A DNA stretch of 21,071 nucleotides from Candidatus Berkelbacteria bacterium (GCA_009885355.1 VFKW01000112.1:1-21071), one strand, 5' to 3'; positions 5,798 to 14,125 are shown, counted from the stretch's first letter. The notes: generated from the letters alone by a model not told the origin. Numbers and translations: made by a program.

Positions 5798-7276
5798 TTA
5801 ATCCCCCCTTTCATCGAGTATCCATTCTAGATCTGCCACTCCATTAACTTTCAAAGAGTGGAAGAATGAGCGGAAACTCCGCTCGAGCTGCGGGAAATTC
5901 CGGATCTTCGCCCGGACATGCGCCGCATACTCGCCAGAGTTATAATACTCGTAAGATACTCTGGCTCGAAGCGCAAACTGCGCTTCCCAGTCGATTCCGG
6001 CAGCTTTCACCACCGGATGCTCGGTATCATACCGAGACAGATCCTGATCCAGAATTGCCTCTCCCATCTCCTCTGCCCAGTCAGTACCTGGTAAAGGAGT
6101 AGCGAAGCTCATTCTGAACTGGTCGCAAGGCACCAATTTCATTGCCTCAATAGTAGCATTGATGGTCATCTCTGACTCATCACAACCAAACATCATGTTC
6201 GGTCGATTGATAATTCCAGCGGCATCCATTGCCCTAAAGCTGGAAACGACATCTGCGATGCCCTTATAAGGCTTGCGATATACCTTGGCCTGCTCTTCTG
6301 AGAGGCACTCAACACCAGAAGCTACTCGAGAGCAACCGCCGGCCGCCATTATTTTGGCGGTTTCCATGTCAATTCCGACCTTACACTGGCAAGTCCAATG
6401 CACATTTGTCGTCGCGTGATCAGAGTCATTCTCGGTAGCCGGATTATGAAGGCCAGCCGCCTCAAATGCCTTGCTGATCTCGATTACTCTATCAACCGAA
6501 TGATTGAAGGTAAGATCAGTCAGAAACAGGAAGTTAACACCAAAGGTGTCGCGGAGATACTTGACTTCCTCCACAATCGAGGCGACCGAGCGAGTAATTA
6601 CGCACTGTCCCCACATTTTACCAGAAATGCAGAAACTGCAATTCCCAGCGCAACCTCGGGAACAAGAAACCTCAGCCATGACTGTCTCTTCCCTTATAGG
6701 AAAAGTAATGCCATTAGAACCAGCTCTTTTGAGATACTTATCATATCTCTTAGCCCAGGGAAGCGTATCCAAATCCTGAATTCGATCCCTTTTAGCAGTG
6801 ATAATCAGCTGGCCATCGGATTCGAAGGCCAATCCAGCGATCTCGCCATATGCTTTCGTACAGTCGGACAGGTTCGAAAGCAATTCAGTAATTGTCACTT
6901 CTCCTTCGCCAATAACGGCAAAGTCGATTGACGGCTCCATCACATAAGATGGAACCATAGAAGGATGATAGCCGCCTACTACTGTAATAGTAGCCGGGGC
7001 AAATGACTTGATCATGCGGCAAAGTTTCGCCGCACGGTCGGCCGTATAGGTAAAAACCGTCATACCGACAACATTAGCACCATAATTCAGTACTTCAGTG
7101 ACGACTTCTTCATCACTCATACCTGTGATCTGCAGAGCGTCAGCCGTCCAACCGGCCCAAGATTCAGCTACAGCTGCGATCAGTTCAGCCGGATAAGGCT
7201 CAGCATCGTTCTGCTTAGTGTGAATTCCACCATTAACTTGATTTGAAACTTCAATAACCATCATTCTGTTTGACAT
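5798..7276 (-). CDS. B12-binding-type radical SAM protein
   Basis: The 492-residue product has an N-terminal cobalamin-binding-like Rossmann domain (residues about 55-135: NVVGMTVFTYT, VVGGYHPSMVP, DFAVIGEGEVTITELL) followed by a radical SAM barrel with the cluster motif C209-x3-C213-x2-C216 (GCAGNCSFC), then an Elp3-like tail including CSRVASGVECLSEEQ. Such class B enzymes catalyse methylation at unactivated carbons or phosphorus, ring formation (BchE type) or other radical rearrangements; the substrate cannot be read. The base-on His signature DxHxxG is not evident in the B12 domain, as in many members. The ATG at 7276 is chosen because GGAG lies 7 nt upstream; the frame stays open further, but the extra 42 residues look unlike a protein start and overlap the promoter. 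A consensus promoter (7367-7395) fires divergently from TrmB2, and a strong terminator follows. Confidence 0.88.
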   Translation of the reverse strand: MSNRMMVIEVSNQVNGGIHTKQNDAEPYPAELIAAVAESWAGWTADALQITGMSDEEVVTEVLNYGANVVGMTVFTYTADRAAKLCRMIKSFAPATITVVGGYHPSMVPSYVMEPSIDFAVIGEGEVTITELLSNLSDCTKAYGEIAGLAFESDGQLIITAKRDRIQDLDTLPWAKRYDKYLKRAGSNGITFPIREETVMAEVSCSRGCAGNCSFCISGKMWGQCVITRSVASIVEEVKYLRDTFGVNFLFLTDLTFNHSVDRVIEISKAFEAAGLHNPATENDSDHATTNVHWTCQCKVGIDMETAKIMAAGGCSRVASGVECLSEEQAKVYRKPYKGIADVVSSFRAMDAAGIINRPNMMFGCDESEMTINATIEAMKLVPCDQFRMSFATPLPGTDWAEEMGEAILDQDLSRYDTEHPVVKAAGIDWEAQFALRARVSYEYYNSGEYAAHVRAKIRNFPQLERSFRSFFHSLKVNGVADLEWILDERGD

Positions 7277-7366
7277 TTTTTTCTCCAGCACCTCATTATT
7301 GGTTGGTGCCACCTTAGATTTTGTTTTTAATGTACCCAATCGACTATTAACCGACTGTGATGAAGA

Positions 7367-7395
7367 ATTATAGCAAAAAAGACCTAAAATGTCAA
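7367..7395 (-). promoter_or_regulatory. Consensus sigma-70 promoter of the radical SAM gene
   Basis: On the minus strand: TTGACA (7390-7395), 17 bp, TATAAT (7367-7372). Both hexamers are perfect. The predicted leader is about 85 nt. Confidence 0.9.
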
Positions 7396-7424
7396 TACTC
7401 ATCGACGTTATGCAAATATTGACA
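7390..7424. promoter_or_regulatory. Inverted repeat joining the divergent -35 boxes, candidate operator
   Basis: TGTCAATA (7390-7397) and TATTGACA (7417-7424) are a perfect 8-bp inverted repeat centred between the two promoters and containing both -35 hexamers. CGACG sits between them at 7403-7407. The other divergent TrmB region (4951-4979) has the matching TGTCAA...CGACG...TTGACA. Part of the symmetry is expected from two facing -35 boxes, but the shared core is not. Confidence 0.5.
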
Positions 7425-7447
7425 AGATATAAAGGTTAGATTATAGT
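7419..7447 (+). promoter_or_regulatory. Sigma-70 promoter of TrmB2 (distal)
   Basis: TTGACA (7419-7424), 17 bp, TATAGT (7442-7447, 5 of 6). It would give a leader of about 120 nt containing the repeat at 7488-7533. A second -10-like TAAAAT at 7563-7568 lies 6 nt before the ATG but lacks a -35 box. Confidence 0.75.
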
Positions 7448-7487
7448 ATAAATGTCGACGAATAGTTTAGACGTAATACAATTGTAT

Positions 7488-7533
7488 GTTCTCGACAACC
7501 TGCCTGCCGGTAGGCAGGGCTCGAACAATATTC
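7488..7533. repeat. Dispersed relative of the 39-bp repeat with a strong hairpin inside
   Basis: It opens with GTTCTCGAC and ends with GCTCGAACAATATTC, the same flanks as the units at 79-235, but the middle is replaced by a 7-bp hairpin, CCTGCCT (7499-7505) with AGGCAGG (7512-7518). It lies inside the predicted TrmB2 leader. Confidence 0.65.
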
Positions 7534-7574
7534 TTCGACTAAGCGATAGCGCATGGAGAAGTTAAAATTAAATT

Positions 7575-8330
7575 ATGAACATAAATGAATACCTCAAAAA
7601 ACTCCATCTCTCAGAGAAAGAGTCAGAAACTTACCTGGCGCTTTTAGCTTCTGGTGAATCCTCGATTACTCCCATATCAAAAAAGGTCGATCTTCCTCGA
7701 ACGACCGTTTTTTATATACTAGAACGTCTATCAGATAAGCACTTGATCGATATAAACGACGCCAAAACCCGCCGCACCTATATCGCTAGACCCTTGAGAA
7801 CCATAATTACCCTGTTAAATTATAAAAAATCTGAACTCGAATCAGTTATTGACGATTTTAAAACTTCCCTGCCAGAATTCGACAGAACCTACCACCAATC
7901 TCCTTTCCAACCTGGGGTTCGTTTCTTCAATAAAAACGATATCCGTTTAATCTATGAAGAAATGCTCGAAATCGACCCAAAAAAAGACGAAATCTGGTAC
8001 GTGGCCGAAACCGCTAAAATCGTCGATACTTTTGGAGCTGATTACACCGAGAACTGGATCAAACGAAGAATTGCCAAAAAAATCCCATCCCGCTCCATCC
8101 GAGTGAAAGAAGCTGAAATCGAAGGCATAAACACGCCTTTTGAAGGAGATATCAGAGAGTATCGCTTTGCGCCACCAGGCTTCAACTGCCCAGCCCATAT
8201 CTTGATCTATCAAGACAGTGTCGCCATTATAACCACCAGCCAAGAGGCGTTCGGAACAGTCATTACCAGCAAAGAATACGCCGCCACCATGCGAAGCTGG
8301 TTTGAACAGCTTTGGTGTAATTCCAAATAA
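7575..8330 (+). CDS. TrmB-family transcriptional regulator (TrmB2)
   Basis: The 251-residue product is a paralogue of the regulator at 5009, with the same two-part build: an N-terminal winged helix (LSEKESETYLALLASGESS, recognition helix LPRTTVFYILERLSDKHL, residues about 12-60), a linker helix, and a C-terminal domain (about 112-248: GVRFFNKNDIRLIYEEML through TSQEAFGTVITSKEYAATMRSWFEQLW). The ligand is unknown. It is divergent from the radical SAM gene across a promoter pair with an 8-bp inverted repeat, so that gene and itself are the likely targets. The only purine-rich ribosome-site candidate, GGAGAAG, lies about 14 nt before the ATG, too far for normal use, so it may be weakly or leaderlessly translated. 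Its stop codon abuts the stop of the convergent 104-aa gene with no base between. Confidence 0.85.
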   Translation: MNINEYLKKLHLSEKESETYLALLASGESSITPISKKVDLPRTTVFYILERLSDKHLIDINDAKTRRTYIARPLRTIITLLNYKKSELESVIDDFKTSLPEFDRTYHQSPFQPGVRFFNKNDIRLIYEEMLEIDPKKDEIWYVAETAKIVDTFGADYTENWIKRRIAKKIPSRSIRVKEAEIEGINTPFEGDIREYRFAPPGFNCPAHILIYQDSVAIITTSQEAFGTVITSKEYAATMRSWFEQLWCNSK

Positions 8331-8645
8331 TTATTTTTTATCAAATAAAGTGATAAATTTTTGTATTTGCGCCTGAGATTCGGTTTCCATAGTGGCTAAA
8401 ATTTCTTCATTAGTAAAATTCTGCTCTAAAAAAAGTTGCTTCTGATCCTTATCTAGACTATTGACCTGGGACATGTCAAAATTCTTTGATTTTGCCATAC
8501 TTACGATAGTAGATAACCAAATATTTTCTGATAATTTTATCAAATAAACCTTGGCCTTCTCTTCAGAGACGCCTTTTTTAATCAAAAAATCAATTATAGT
8601 TTGATAATTCTCGCGCCAACTTGCAGTTTCATTGGTTTGGTCCAT
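8331..8645 (-). CDS. Small helical protein of unknown function, partner of the 614-aa protein
   Basis: Not recognised. The 104-residue product is soluble, helical and charged, with no signal peptide or membrane segment. The ATG at 8645 is chosen because GGAG lies 9 nt upstream, inside the end of the 614-aa gene; the frame could start 14 codons earlier, but that would overlap the upstream gene. Only one base separates the upstream stop (8647-8649) from this ATG, so the two genes should be translationally coupled and their products may act together. Its end meets the TrmB2 stop codon tail to tail, leaving no room for a separate terminator. Confidence 0.7.
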   Translation of the reverse strand: MDQTNETASWRENYQTIIDFLIKKGVSEEKAKVYLIKLSENIWLSTIVSMAKSKNFDMSQVNSLDKDQKQLFLEQNFTNEEILATMETESQAQIQKFITLFDKK

Positions 8646-8646
8646 A

Positions 8647-10491
8647 TTAACTCGCTCCTTTTTGAGATAAATACTCTTTAATCGCATTCATAACTAACGG
8701 GGTAATAAACATAAAACATGCAAGTGCCATATCAGCAAAAGTATCTGGAACATCATTAAAAAAAGGTTTCATATGTTCCATACCAGACAATGACACAACA
8801 GAATTCATTGCATTTAACCTCATGCCATGGAATAACTCCTTGAAAGAATCTATCCAGCCTTGCTTATCTGATTCATTTCCTCCCAATTCAGCCGCTATTC
8901 TGGCATTTTCATCGGCTAAATACTGATCTACTGTAGCGAATTCGACGCCACCATCACGTTCATTTGAAAGATCAAACTGCATTCTATTGGCCGCCCAATC
9001 TCTTCTTAGCTGATCAAGCCCGCTATTTATTGTGTCAATCATTTTCTGTTGGGAATGATCGATTTCACTAGTAGCCACAACCTTCAAATAACCATCGATG
9101 GATTTTTCAATCGTATCCAGCTCAGTTTCTAGATCAATTTTCTCATTGTTTTTAGATTTCATCTGCTCAGCTTTTACTTTCCCATTTTCTGTCATTTGTA
9201 AAAGCGGTCTTTTTTTATCAGATACAAATGGTTTCAACCAATTTTGAGTATAATTTTCCTGCGACATTGTGGAAATATTATGGATTGACTCAATAACATC
9301 TTTATTAGTACCAGTCTGCTTTTTTAAGCTGACAAATACTCCCTGACTGGATAATTCTTGCAATATTTGCTCCATTTGGGGATTCTCTTCAATCAGCACC
9401 TGTAATTCAGTCGGCAATTTTTCAGGGTCATCAATATCAATTTCAGTAAATTCATTTAGACCAATAATATTATCAACTTTATTTACCAATTCCAGATAAT
9501 CCTGACCATAAGTTTCTTCATATTGTCTATATCTTTCAATCACAAAATCTCGATCAGACTGATCTAGTTTCATCAAAAAAACACCTAAATGCTCAGCGGT
9601 ATCCCTATCAGGACTTTCCGGGCGATAATAATCATTTTTATGCAATAAATCTCTGATCTCACCATCAACTAAAAGCATATTTACAGCTTGACGTTCAACA
9701 GTATGACGAGACAGCATGCCATCCCTCAATAAATCCAAGATCGAATCCAATCCATCTTGCGCATAGATCGTCTTGCCTTCGCAAAACTTTCCTATTCCAC
9801 CTAAAATATCTTGCATTCGAAGTTCGGCACACTCCGGCAAATCCTCTTCACCGATCATATCAGACAAAAAACCCAATCGAGACTTTATTAAATCTTGATC
9901 TTGTTTATATTTCTCAACAAATTGATAAGGTTTAAAATTTTCCGAATTCCCACGTGCTACATCGGTCACAAACGTCTTGTCGCGCATAATCTCATTACCA
10001 ATATAGGGCATAGCTGCCAATATTTCAGCATCAACCGGAGAGTTTATCCCTGTCGAATATACAGCTTGTAGGCCAAAAAAATATTTTCCTTTTAGATCTA
10101 TTGCACGCAACATATCCTCTTGTTCAGCTCTTTGCTCAGGATCTGGCACATATTCAAGAGTCACAGGTTTAAAATTTCTCAATTTCTCAAGAGCTTTTGA
10201 AGAAGGTTGAAAATTATCAAATACATTTTCTTCCGAAGGGTCACTAATTACAGGCTCGACAATTACGGCAGACGATTTATCAGCCTCGGGAGGTGCAATA
10301 AATTGATGTTTAAGTAAATCATGAACTGTATCAGAAATGGCCTGACCCTCTGAATTTGAACCAACAGAATGGTCTTCCGTACCCTCAGCCGTTTTTTGCA
10401 CCCAAAATATTCCAGGCTTTACTGGAGTGTCTAAAGTCCCTGGATTTGGTTGGATATTCTCCTCAATATGCGCTCCCATTCTTTCGGTCAT
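8647..10491 (-). CDS. Large protein of unknown function with a C-terminal membrane anchor
   Basis: Not recognised. The 614-residue product starts with about 110 polar, proline-rich residues likely to be disordered, continues as a mostly helical acidic region (about 115-560), and ends with a hydrophobic segment at about 586-604 (MALACFMFITPLVMNAI) followed by KEYLSQKGAS. With no N-terminal signal peptide this reads as a tail-anchored protein facing the cytoplasm. A helical stretch around residues 445-510 could form a coiled coil. The ATG at 10491 has AGGAGG 5 nt upstream; a longer frame exists but lacks a ribosome site. An extended -10 promoter (10517-10525) precedes it. It heads a two-gene operon with the 104-aa protein and is divergent from the exported metalloproteases. 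Its architecture (disordered N-terminus, helical middle) recalls the caspase-like protein, but I see no clear homology. Confidence 0.7.
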   Translation of the reverse strand: MTERMGAHIEENIQPNPGTLDTPVKPGIFWVQKTAEGTEDHSVGSNSEGQAISDTVHDLLKHQFIAPPEADKSSAVIVEPVISDPSEENVFDNFQPSSKALEKLRNFKPVTLEYVPDPEQRAEQEDMLRAIDLKGKYFFGLQAVYSTGINSPVDAEILAAMPYIGNEIMRDKTFVTDVARGNSENFKPYQFVEKYKQDQDLIKSRLGFLSDMIGEEDLPECAELRMQDILGGIGKFCEGKTIYAQDGLDSILDLLRDGMLSRHTVERQAVNMLLVDGEIRDLLHKNDYYRPESPDRDTAEHLGVFLMKLDQSDRDFVIERYRQYEETYGQDYLELVNKVDNIIGLNEFTEIDIDDPEKLPTELQVLIEENPQMEQILQELSSQGVFVSLKKQTGTNKDVIESIHNISTMSQENYTQNWLKPFVSDKKRPLLQMTENGKVKAEQMKSKNNEKIDLETELDTIEKSIDGYLKVVATSEIDHSQQKMIDTINSGLDQLRRDWAANRMQFDLSNERDGGVEFATVDQYLADENARIAAELGGNESDKQGWIDSFKELFHGMRLNAMNSVVSLSGMEHMKPFFNDVPDTFADMALACFMFITPLVMNAIKEYLSQKGAS

Positions 10492-10516
10492 CGCATCCTC
10501 CTTTTGAATTAATATA

Positions 10517-10525
10517 ATTATAACA
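10517..10525 (-). promoter_or_regulatory. Extended -10 promoter of the 614-aa gene operon
   Basis: TGTTATAAT on the minus strand, a perfect TGnTATAAT extended -10. No good -35 box is seen. The leader would be about 19 nt. Confidence 0.5.
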
Positions 10526-10578
10526 AAACAATCATCACTACGCCACAACAAATTATTCTGTAGACAAAACTATATCTA

Positions 10579-10607
10579 TTGACGTACAATCAAATTAGTG
10601 CTATAAT
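10579..10607 (+). promoter_or_regulatory. Sigma-70 promoter of the first exported metalloprotease
   Basis: TTGACG (10579-10584, 5 of 6), 17 bp, TATAAT (10602-10607). Confidence 0.8.
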
Positions 10608-10650
10608 TCAACGTTCCGATCAAAACAAAAAAGACTGGAGGATATAAAAA

Positions 10651-11361
10651 TTGAGAAAGTCGGGATTACTGATTATTGTCACTTTGCTGTTATCGTACAG
10701 CATCGCTTTTGCTAAAGGTGAAAGCATAACTACCCAAAAATCGTCGATCAGCTACGACTCCTCATTGAGTCAATCTGAGGCAAAACTGATTGGCGGTATC
10801 ATTGGCATCAGCATCAAATGCATGCCCGGGACCAATGAAATGCTCCAGGACAAAGACTACGAGATCAAAATATTCAAACCAAATGATCTCGACAAGGCGT
10901 GGCAAGAGTCATGTAAAGAGACTGGATCCACAGATGAACAATACGATTTGGCCTCCAAGCAAACAAAGGGGCTAAGGGGAGGTTTCACAAGCGCCAAAAA
11001 AATAAACGATAAGATTATTTTTTCTATCTACATCGACAAGTCCGTGATGGAAAAAATAAACTGGCCAATGCCATATGTGTTAATAACTCACGAAATTGGC
11101 CACATCATTTATCACCGCCAGCTTCTGGAAGACGACCAAGCTGGCAAGAAAGTCGATTATGACAAAATCGACGACGAAATCAGGACATACGATCTCTGTC
11201 TTAAAACACTCGATAACTACTTCGTCGTCAGAAAAGCTGACAATATCAAGGTCATGGGTCAGGAAAATTACGATTTTCTGATGAGTAGATTGAATCCACT
11301 ACTCGATGACCAAAAAGCCATGAGAGCAAAATGGCAAGCCTATAAAGATCAAAATAGGTAG
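10651..11361 (+). CDS. Exported HExxH zinc metalloprotease-like protein (copy A)
   Basis: The 236-residue product has a Sec signal peptide (hydrophobic residues 6-20, cleavage likely after AFA at 19-21) and the zinc-protease signature H147-E148-I-G-H151 in a hydrophobic helix (VLITHEIGHIIYH). E176 in DDEIRTY, 25 residues after the second His, is the probable third zinc ligand, as in gluzincins; no named family was recognised. It would act outside the cytoplasm or at the cell surface on an unknown protein or peptide. The start is TTG at 10651: GGAGG lies 9 nt upstream and the signal peptide begins right there, while no ATG fits. A terminator follows at 11392-11420. The next gene is a clear paralogue with identical motif spacing, so the pair arose by tandem duplication. 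Confidence 0.82.
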   Translation: MRKSGLLIIVTLLLSYSIAFAKGESITTQKSSISYDSSLSQSEAKLIGGIIGISIKCMPGTNEMLQDKDYEIKIFKPNDLDKAWQESCKETGSTDEQYDLASKQTKGLRGGFTSAKKINDKIIFSIYIDKSVMEKINWPMPYVLITHEIGHIIYHRQLLEDDQAGKKVDYDKIDDEIRTYDLCLKTLDNYFVVRKADNIKVMGQENYDFLMSRLNPLLDDQKAMRAKWQAYKDQNR

Positions 11362-11391
11362 CCAAGACTACCAAATGATTGCTAATACTAC

Positions 11392-11420
11392 AAACGGCCG
11401 ACTGCGGCCGTTTTTCTTTT
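11392..11420 (+). terminator. Rho-independent terminator after metalloprotease copy A
   Basis: AAACGGCCG (11392-11400) and CGGCCGTTT (11405-11413) form a 9-bp stem with an ACTG loop, running into a T-rich tract. Confidence 0.9.
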
Positions 11421-11434
11421 TGTAACAATCTCAC

Positions 11435-11462
11435 TATACATTTAAAATATATCTGTTAAAAT
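11435..11462 (+). promoter_or_regulatory. Weak promoter of metalloprotease copy B
   Basis: TATACA (11435-11440, 4 of 6), 16 bp, TAAAAT (11457-11462, 5 of 6). It lies just after the terminator of copy A, where a separate promoter is needed. Confidence 0.4.
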
Positions 11463-11491
11463 ACAATTAGTTCAATCAGGAGGAAACGCAC

Positions 11492-12322
11492 TTGAAAAAA
11501 TTAATCACCGTAAGTCTAGCAGTCATCACAGTTATCTGTTGCCAATCGATCACTTGGGCAGCAGATAAGCCAAACAGTTCGGTTGAAAAATTAATAATCA
11601 ACCAAACTAAAACTACACTATCTGAATCGGAATTGGCCAGCCTGAAAACAACGCGCCGTATCGCGGTTGAAGCCATTCCGGAGTGCCTGCCGGCACTCAA
11701 CGACAAAGCTTTTCGTATTGAATTGTACCTTTACGACGACCTGACAAAGGCTGCCAACGATTTCCGTAAAAAAGGCAACATCGGCAACCCCAATTACGAC
11801 AAACTCGTCAAACAGATCAACGATGAGAAATACTCGATAATTTTCGGATATATAGACGGCAAAACAAGCGTTTTTGCCATCTGTATGTCAAAAAAACTCT
11901 TTTCAACAGAGCTCTGGCCGCTTTGCTGGCCATCTCTTGCCCACGAGCTTGTACATGTAAAACAAAGCTACGATCTCATGAACATGATGATCAAAGGCAA
12001 AGTCGATCCGATTGATCCTATTCAAAACGAGATCGACGCCTACACAAGATCGTCCGAAGCTCTTAGAAAATATTTCATCACCAACGCCGACACTTGGAAG
12101 GACATCTTTAAAGACGGCTACCCAACTTTCCAAAAAAGACTCGAAATTATCCTGTCGATCCAGGACGACTCCGCCAAAAAATGGCAAATGCTCAAGGATC
12201 AAGATCAAAAAACAAAAGATCCAAAAACAGCCATAGACGAGTCTCTGGGAGCCATCAACTCTGACAAAACAAAAGAAAACGAAAAAACACAACCAGACAC
12301 GACCCCTCTTCTTGGAGATTAA
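11492..12322 (+). CDS. Exported HExxH zinc metalloprotease-like protein (copy B)
   Basis: The 276-residue product is a paralogue of the gene at 10651. It has a signal peptide (likely cut near TWA-A, residue 23), the motif H151-E152-L-V-H155 (LAHELVHVKQ) and E180 in NEIDAYTRS at exactly the same 25-residue distance. The two also align before the motif (DDLTKAANDFRKKG here, NDLDKAWQESCKETG in copy A) and at the end (KKWQMLKDQ here, AKWQAYKDQ in copy A). Copy B has about 40 extra hydrophilic C-terminal residues rich in K, D, T and E that look disordered. The start is TTG at 11492, with AGGAGG 8 nt upstream. It has its own weak promoter and a terminator at 12349-12382, so the two copies can be regulated independently. 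Extracellular or surface action on an unknown substrate is inferred from the signal peptide. Confidence 0.82.
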   Translation: MKKLITVSLAVITVICCQSITWAADKPNSSVEKLIINQTKTTLSESELASLKTTRRIAVEAIPECLPALNDKAFRIELYLYDDLTKAANDFRKKGNIGNPNYDKLVKQINDEKYSIIFGYIDGKTSVFAICMSKKLFSTELWPLCWPSLAHELVHVKQSYDLMNMMIKGKVDPIDPIQNEIDAYTRSSEALRKYFITNADTWKDIFKDGYPTFQKRLEIILSIQDDSAKKWQMLKDQDQKTKDPKTAIDESLGAINSDKTKENEKTQPDTTPLLGD

Positions 12323-12348
12323 TCACGATCACCCCCCCCTAATCCCAA

Positions 12349-12382
12349 AACCCCGCCGCAACATTGCAACGGGGTTATTTTT
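12349..12382 (+). terminator. Terminator after metalloprotease copy B, possibly bidirectional
   Basis: AACCCCG (12349-12355) and CGGGGTT (12370-12376) form the stem, followed by ATTTTTT. On the minus strand the stem ends in GGGGTTTTGGG, which may help stop glgP transcripts. Confidence 0.75.
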
Positions 12383-12419
12383 TAAATTTAAATTTATTAC
12401 TTATCCCGCCGCAGCGAAA

Positions 12420-12473
12420 CCCCTTCGGGGCCTGCCAGCTTATTGCTTATTAGCTTATTGCTTACAAGCTTGC
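12420..12473. repeat. CCCC-hairpin plus octamer tandem repeat after glgP
   Basis: CCCC-TTC-GGGG at 12420-12430 is followed by AGCTTATT/GCTTATT/AGCTTACA-type units (12438-12473) running up to the glgP stop codon. The hairpin is the reverse complement of the one at 19470-19480, which also precedes an octamer array. Confidence 0.75.
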
Positions 12474-14125
12474 TATAGCATCGGCAAATAAATCTTCTCG
12501 ATATAATCCTTGAGCATTCGGTCGACGCCAAAATTATCAATAATCCCCTGCCTTGATTCAGCCATTTTCTGTTTCCATGGCGAATTTGCATTATTCATAT
12601 CATAAAACATCGGCACGATTTGACCGCCAAACACATCTGTAACACTCTTTGAAATCGTGTCACTATTGAGCTCAAACCCGACTTTGCTTAATTCGACTTC
12701 TTGGATCCAGCCGTCATTTGTACTGCAAGCCAAAGTCCCATTCAGAGCCGCTTTCATGCCGCTAGTGCCGCACGCTTCCATCCCGACAACCGGTGTATTG
12801 AGCCAGACATCACATCCAGCCACCATCAATCTTGATAATTCAGTCGAATATTTATCCAGATAAACAATATTGCCTTTCAAATCATTATTTGCCAAATATC
12901 TCAAGCGGTACAAAAATGATCGTCCCTCTCCATCGTTATAATGCGGATAACCGGCAAAAACCAATCGAACAGGTCGCTTTGGATAATTTAATATCAATTT
13001 TGCCCGCTCCAAATTCTCCAAGAAAGCCAATGGTCGTTTATAACCGGCAATCCGTCGAGCCCAACCAACTACTAGATCACCCTGATCCCAATCAGTATTC
13101 GTCTCTCGTCTGATCAAATCCAACAACTCAGCTTTATTTTCCTGATGTTTAGCTACCAATTCTTCCTTACCTATCTTGTCCCAACGATCTTGGCAAACCC
13201 CGTTTGTGATCGCTTCCATCGGGTTATTGGGCCAAATTTTCTTGGCCACTTCCGCATGCAACTTACTCACAGCATTTATCTTATTTGATCCTTCAAAAGC
13301 CAGCTGGGTGGTCGAAAAATTCTGCCCTGTCTCATCCAGCCCCTTTTCGATCAATTTATCTACCGGCACTCCAACTTCTTTAGCATAAAGCTCGAGTTGA
13401 ATATTCATCATACTCTTATCAAACGAATCATGTGCACCGGCAACGATCGTATGATTTGTATAAGCGATTTTTTGTTTTATTTTCTTAAATGCATCGTCAA
13501 AAGAAATTTCCTCCGATTTCATGATTTCATGAGTCGCTTCATAGCACAAAAAGGCCGAATGCCCTTCATTCATGTGATAAATCGACGGCTTAATCCCCAA
13601 AACAGACAAAAGCCGCACTCCGCCGACTCCAAGTAGAATCTCTTGCTTGAGTCGAATAATTTGATCAGAAACATACAACAAATCAGTAATTAACTGATCA
13701 GCAATCTCATTTTCTTCGGTATTTGTATCCAACAAATAAATCGGCACTGTGCCCTTATCATATTTCCAAGCCTGTACAAATATGGTTTTATTGCCGATCG
13801 GCACTGAAATTTTGATTCTTTTACCTGATTTATCCTCCAAAGGCTCCAAGCCTAATAGATAAGGACTCGAAGCATTATACTCATCCCCATTATCATCCAT
13901 CGCGAATTTTTTTGAATAAAACATCCCGATCCCGACCATTGGCATCTTTTCTTTAGCAGCGCCCATCACATAATCGCCAGCTAGTACTCCCAAACCGCCA
14001 GCATAAATAGGAAGATCATCCGGCAAGGCATATTCCATACAAAAATAAGCCACCGGGTTTTTTAATAGTTTTTGGTAGCTTGATGACGATCTAAATTCAT
14101 CAAACCATGATTGAAATTTTTCCAT
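12473..14125 (-). CDS. glgP: Alpha-glucan (glycogen/maltodextrin) phosphorylase, short GT35 form
   Basis: The 550-residue product releases glucose-1-phosphate from the non-reducing ends of alpha-1,4-glucans, using pyridoxal phosphate in the cytoplasm. Signatures include NPVAYFCMEYALP...LPIYAGGLGVLAGD (residues 23-51), YHMNEGHSAF (183-192), NGV and KRPLAFLENL (308-372), and the PLP site GTSGMKAALNG with Lys458. This is the alpha-glucan family phosphorylase branch (TIGR02094 type) without the roughly 100-residue N-terminal extension found in longer, about 850-aa, members, and it is much shorter than the E. coli enzyme. The ATG at 14125 has no ribosome-binding site, and a promoter places the RNA start on its A, so the message looks leaderless. 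It is divergent from the glgX operon and completes the degradative side of the island. Confidence 0.93.
   Translation of the reverse strand: MEKFQSWFDEFRSSSSYQKLLKNPVAYFCMEYALPDDLPIYAGGLGVLAGDYVMGAAKEKMPMVGIGMFYSKKFAMDDNGDEYNASSPYLLGLEPLEDKSGKRIKISVPIGNKTIFVQAWKYDKGTVPIYLLDTNTEENEIADQLITDLLYVSDQIIRLKQEILLGVGGVRLLSVLGIKPSIYHMNEGHSAFLCYEATHEIMKSEEISFDDAFKKIKQKIAYTNHTIVAGAHDSFDKSMMNIQLELYAKEVGVPVDKLIEKGLDETGQNFSTTQLAFEGSNKINAVSKLHAEVAKKIWPNNPMEAITNGVCQDRWDKIGKEELVAKHQENKAELLDLIRRETNTDWDQGDLVVGWARRIAGYKRPLAFLENLERAKLILNYPKRPVRLVFAGYPHYNDGEGRSFLYRLRYLANNDLKGNIVYLDKYSTELSRLMVAGCDVWLNTPVVGMEACGTSGMKAALNGTLACSTNDGWIQEVELSKVGFELNSDTISKSVTDVFGGQIVPMFYDMNNANSPWKQKMAESRQGIIDNFGVDRMLKDYIEKIYLPML

Noticed and set aside
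6398..6931. 177-residue plus-strand frame
   Set aside because: Lies antisense inside the radical SAM gene, which has clear domains, a promoter and a terminator.
8647..10491. Homology between the 614-aa protein and the caspase-like protein
   Set aside because: Both have disordered starts and helical middles, but no aligned motif was found and the 614-aa protein lacks the His/Cys dyad.
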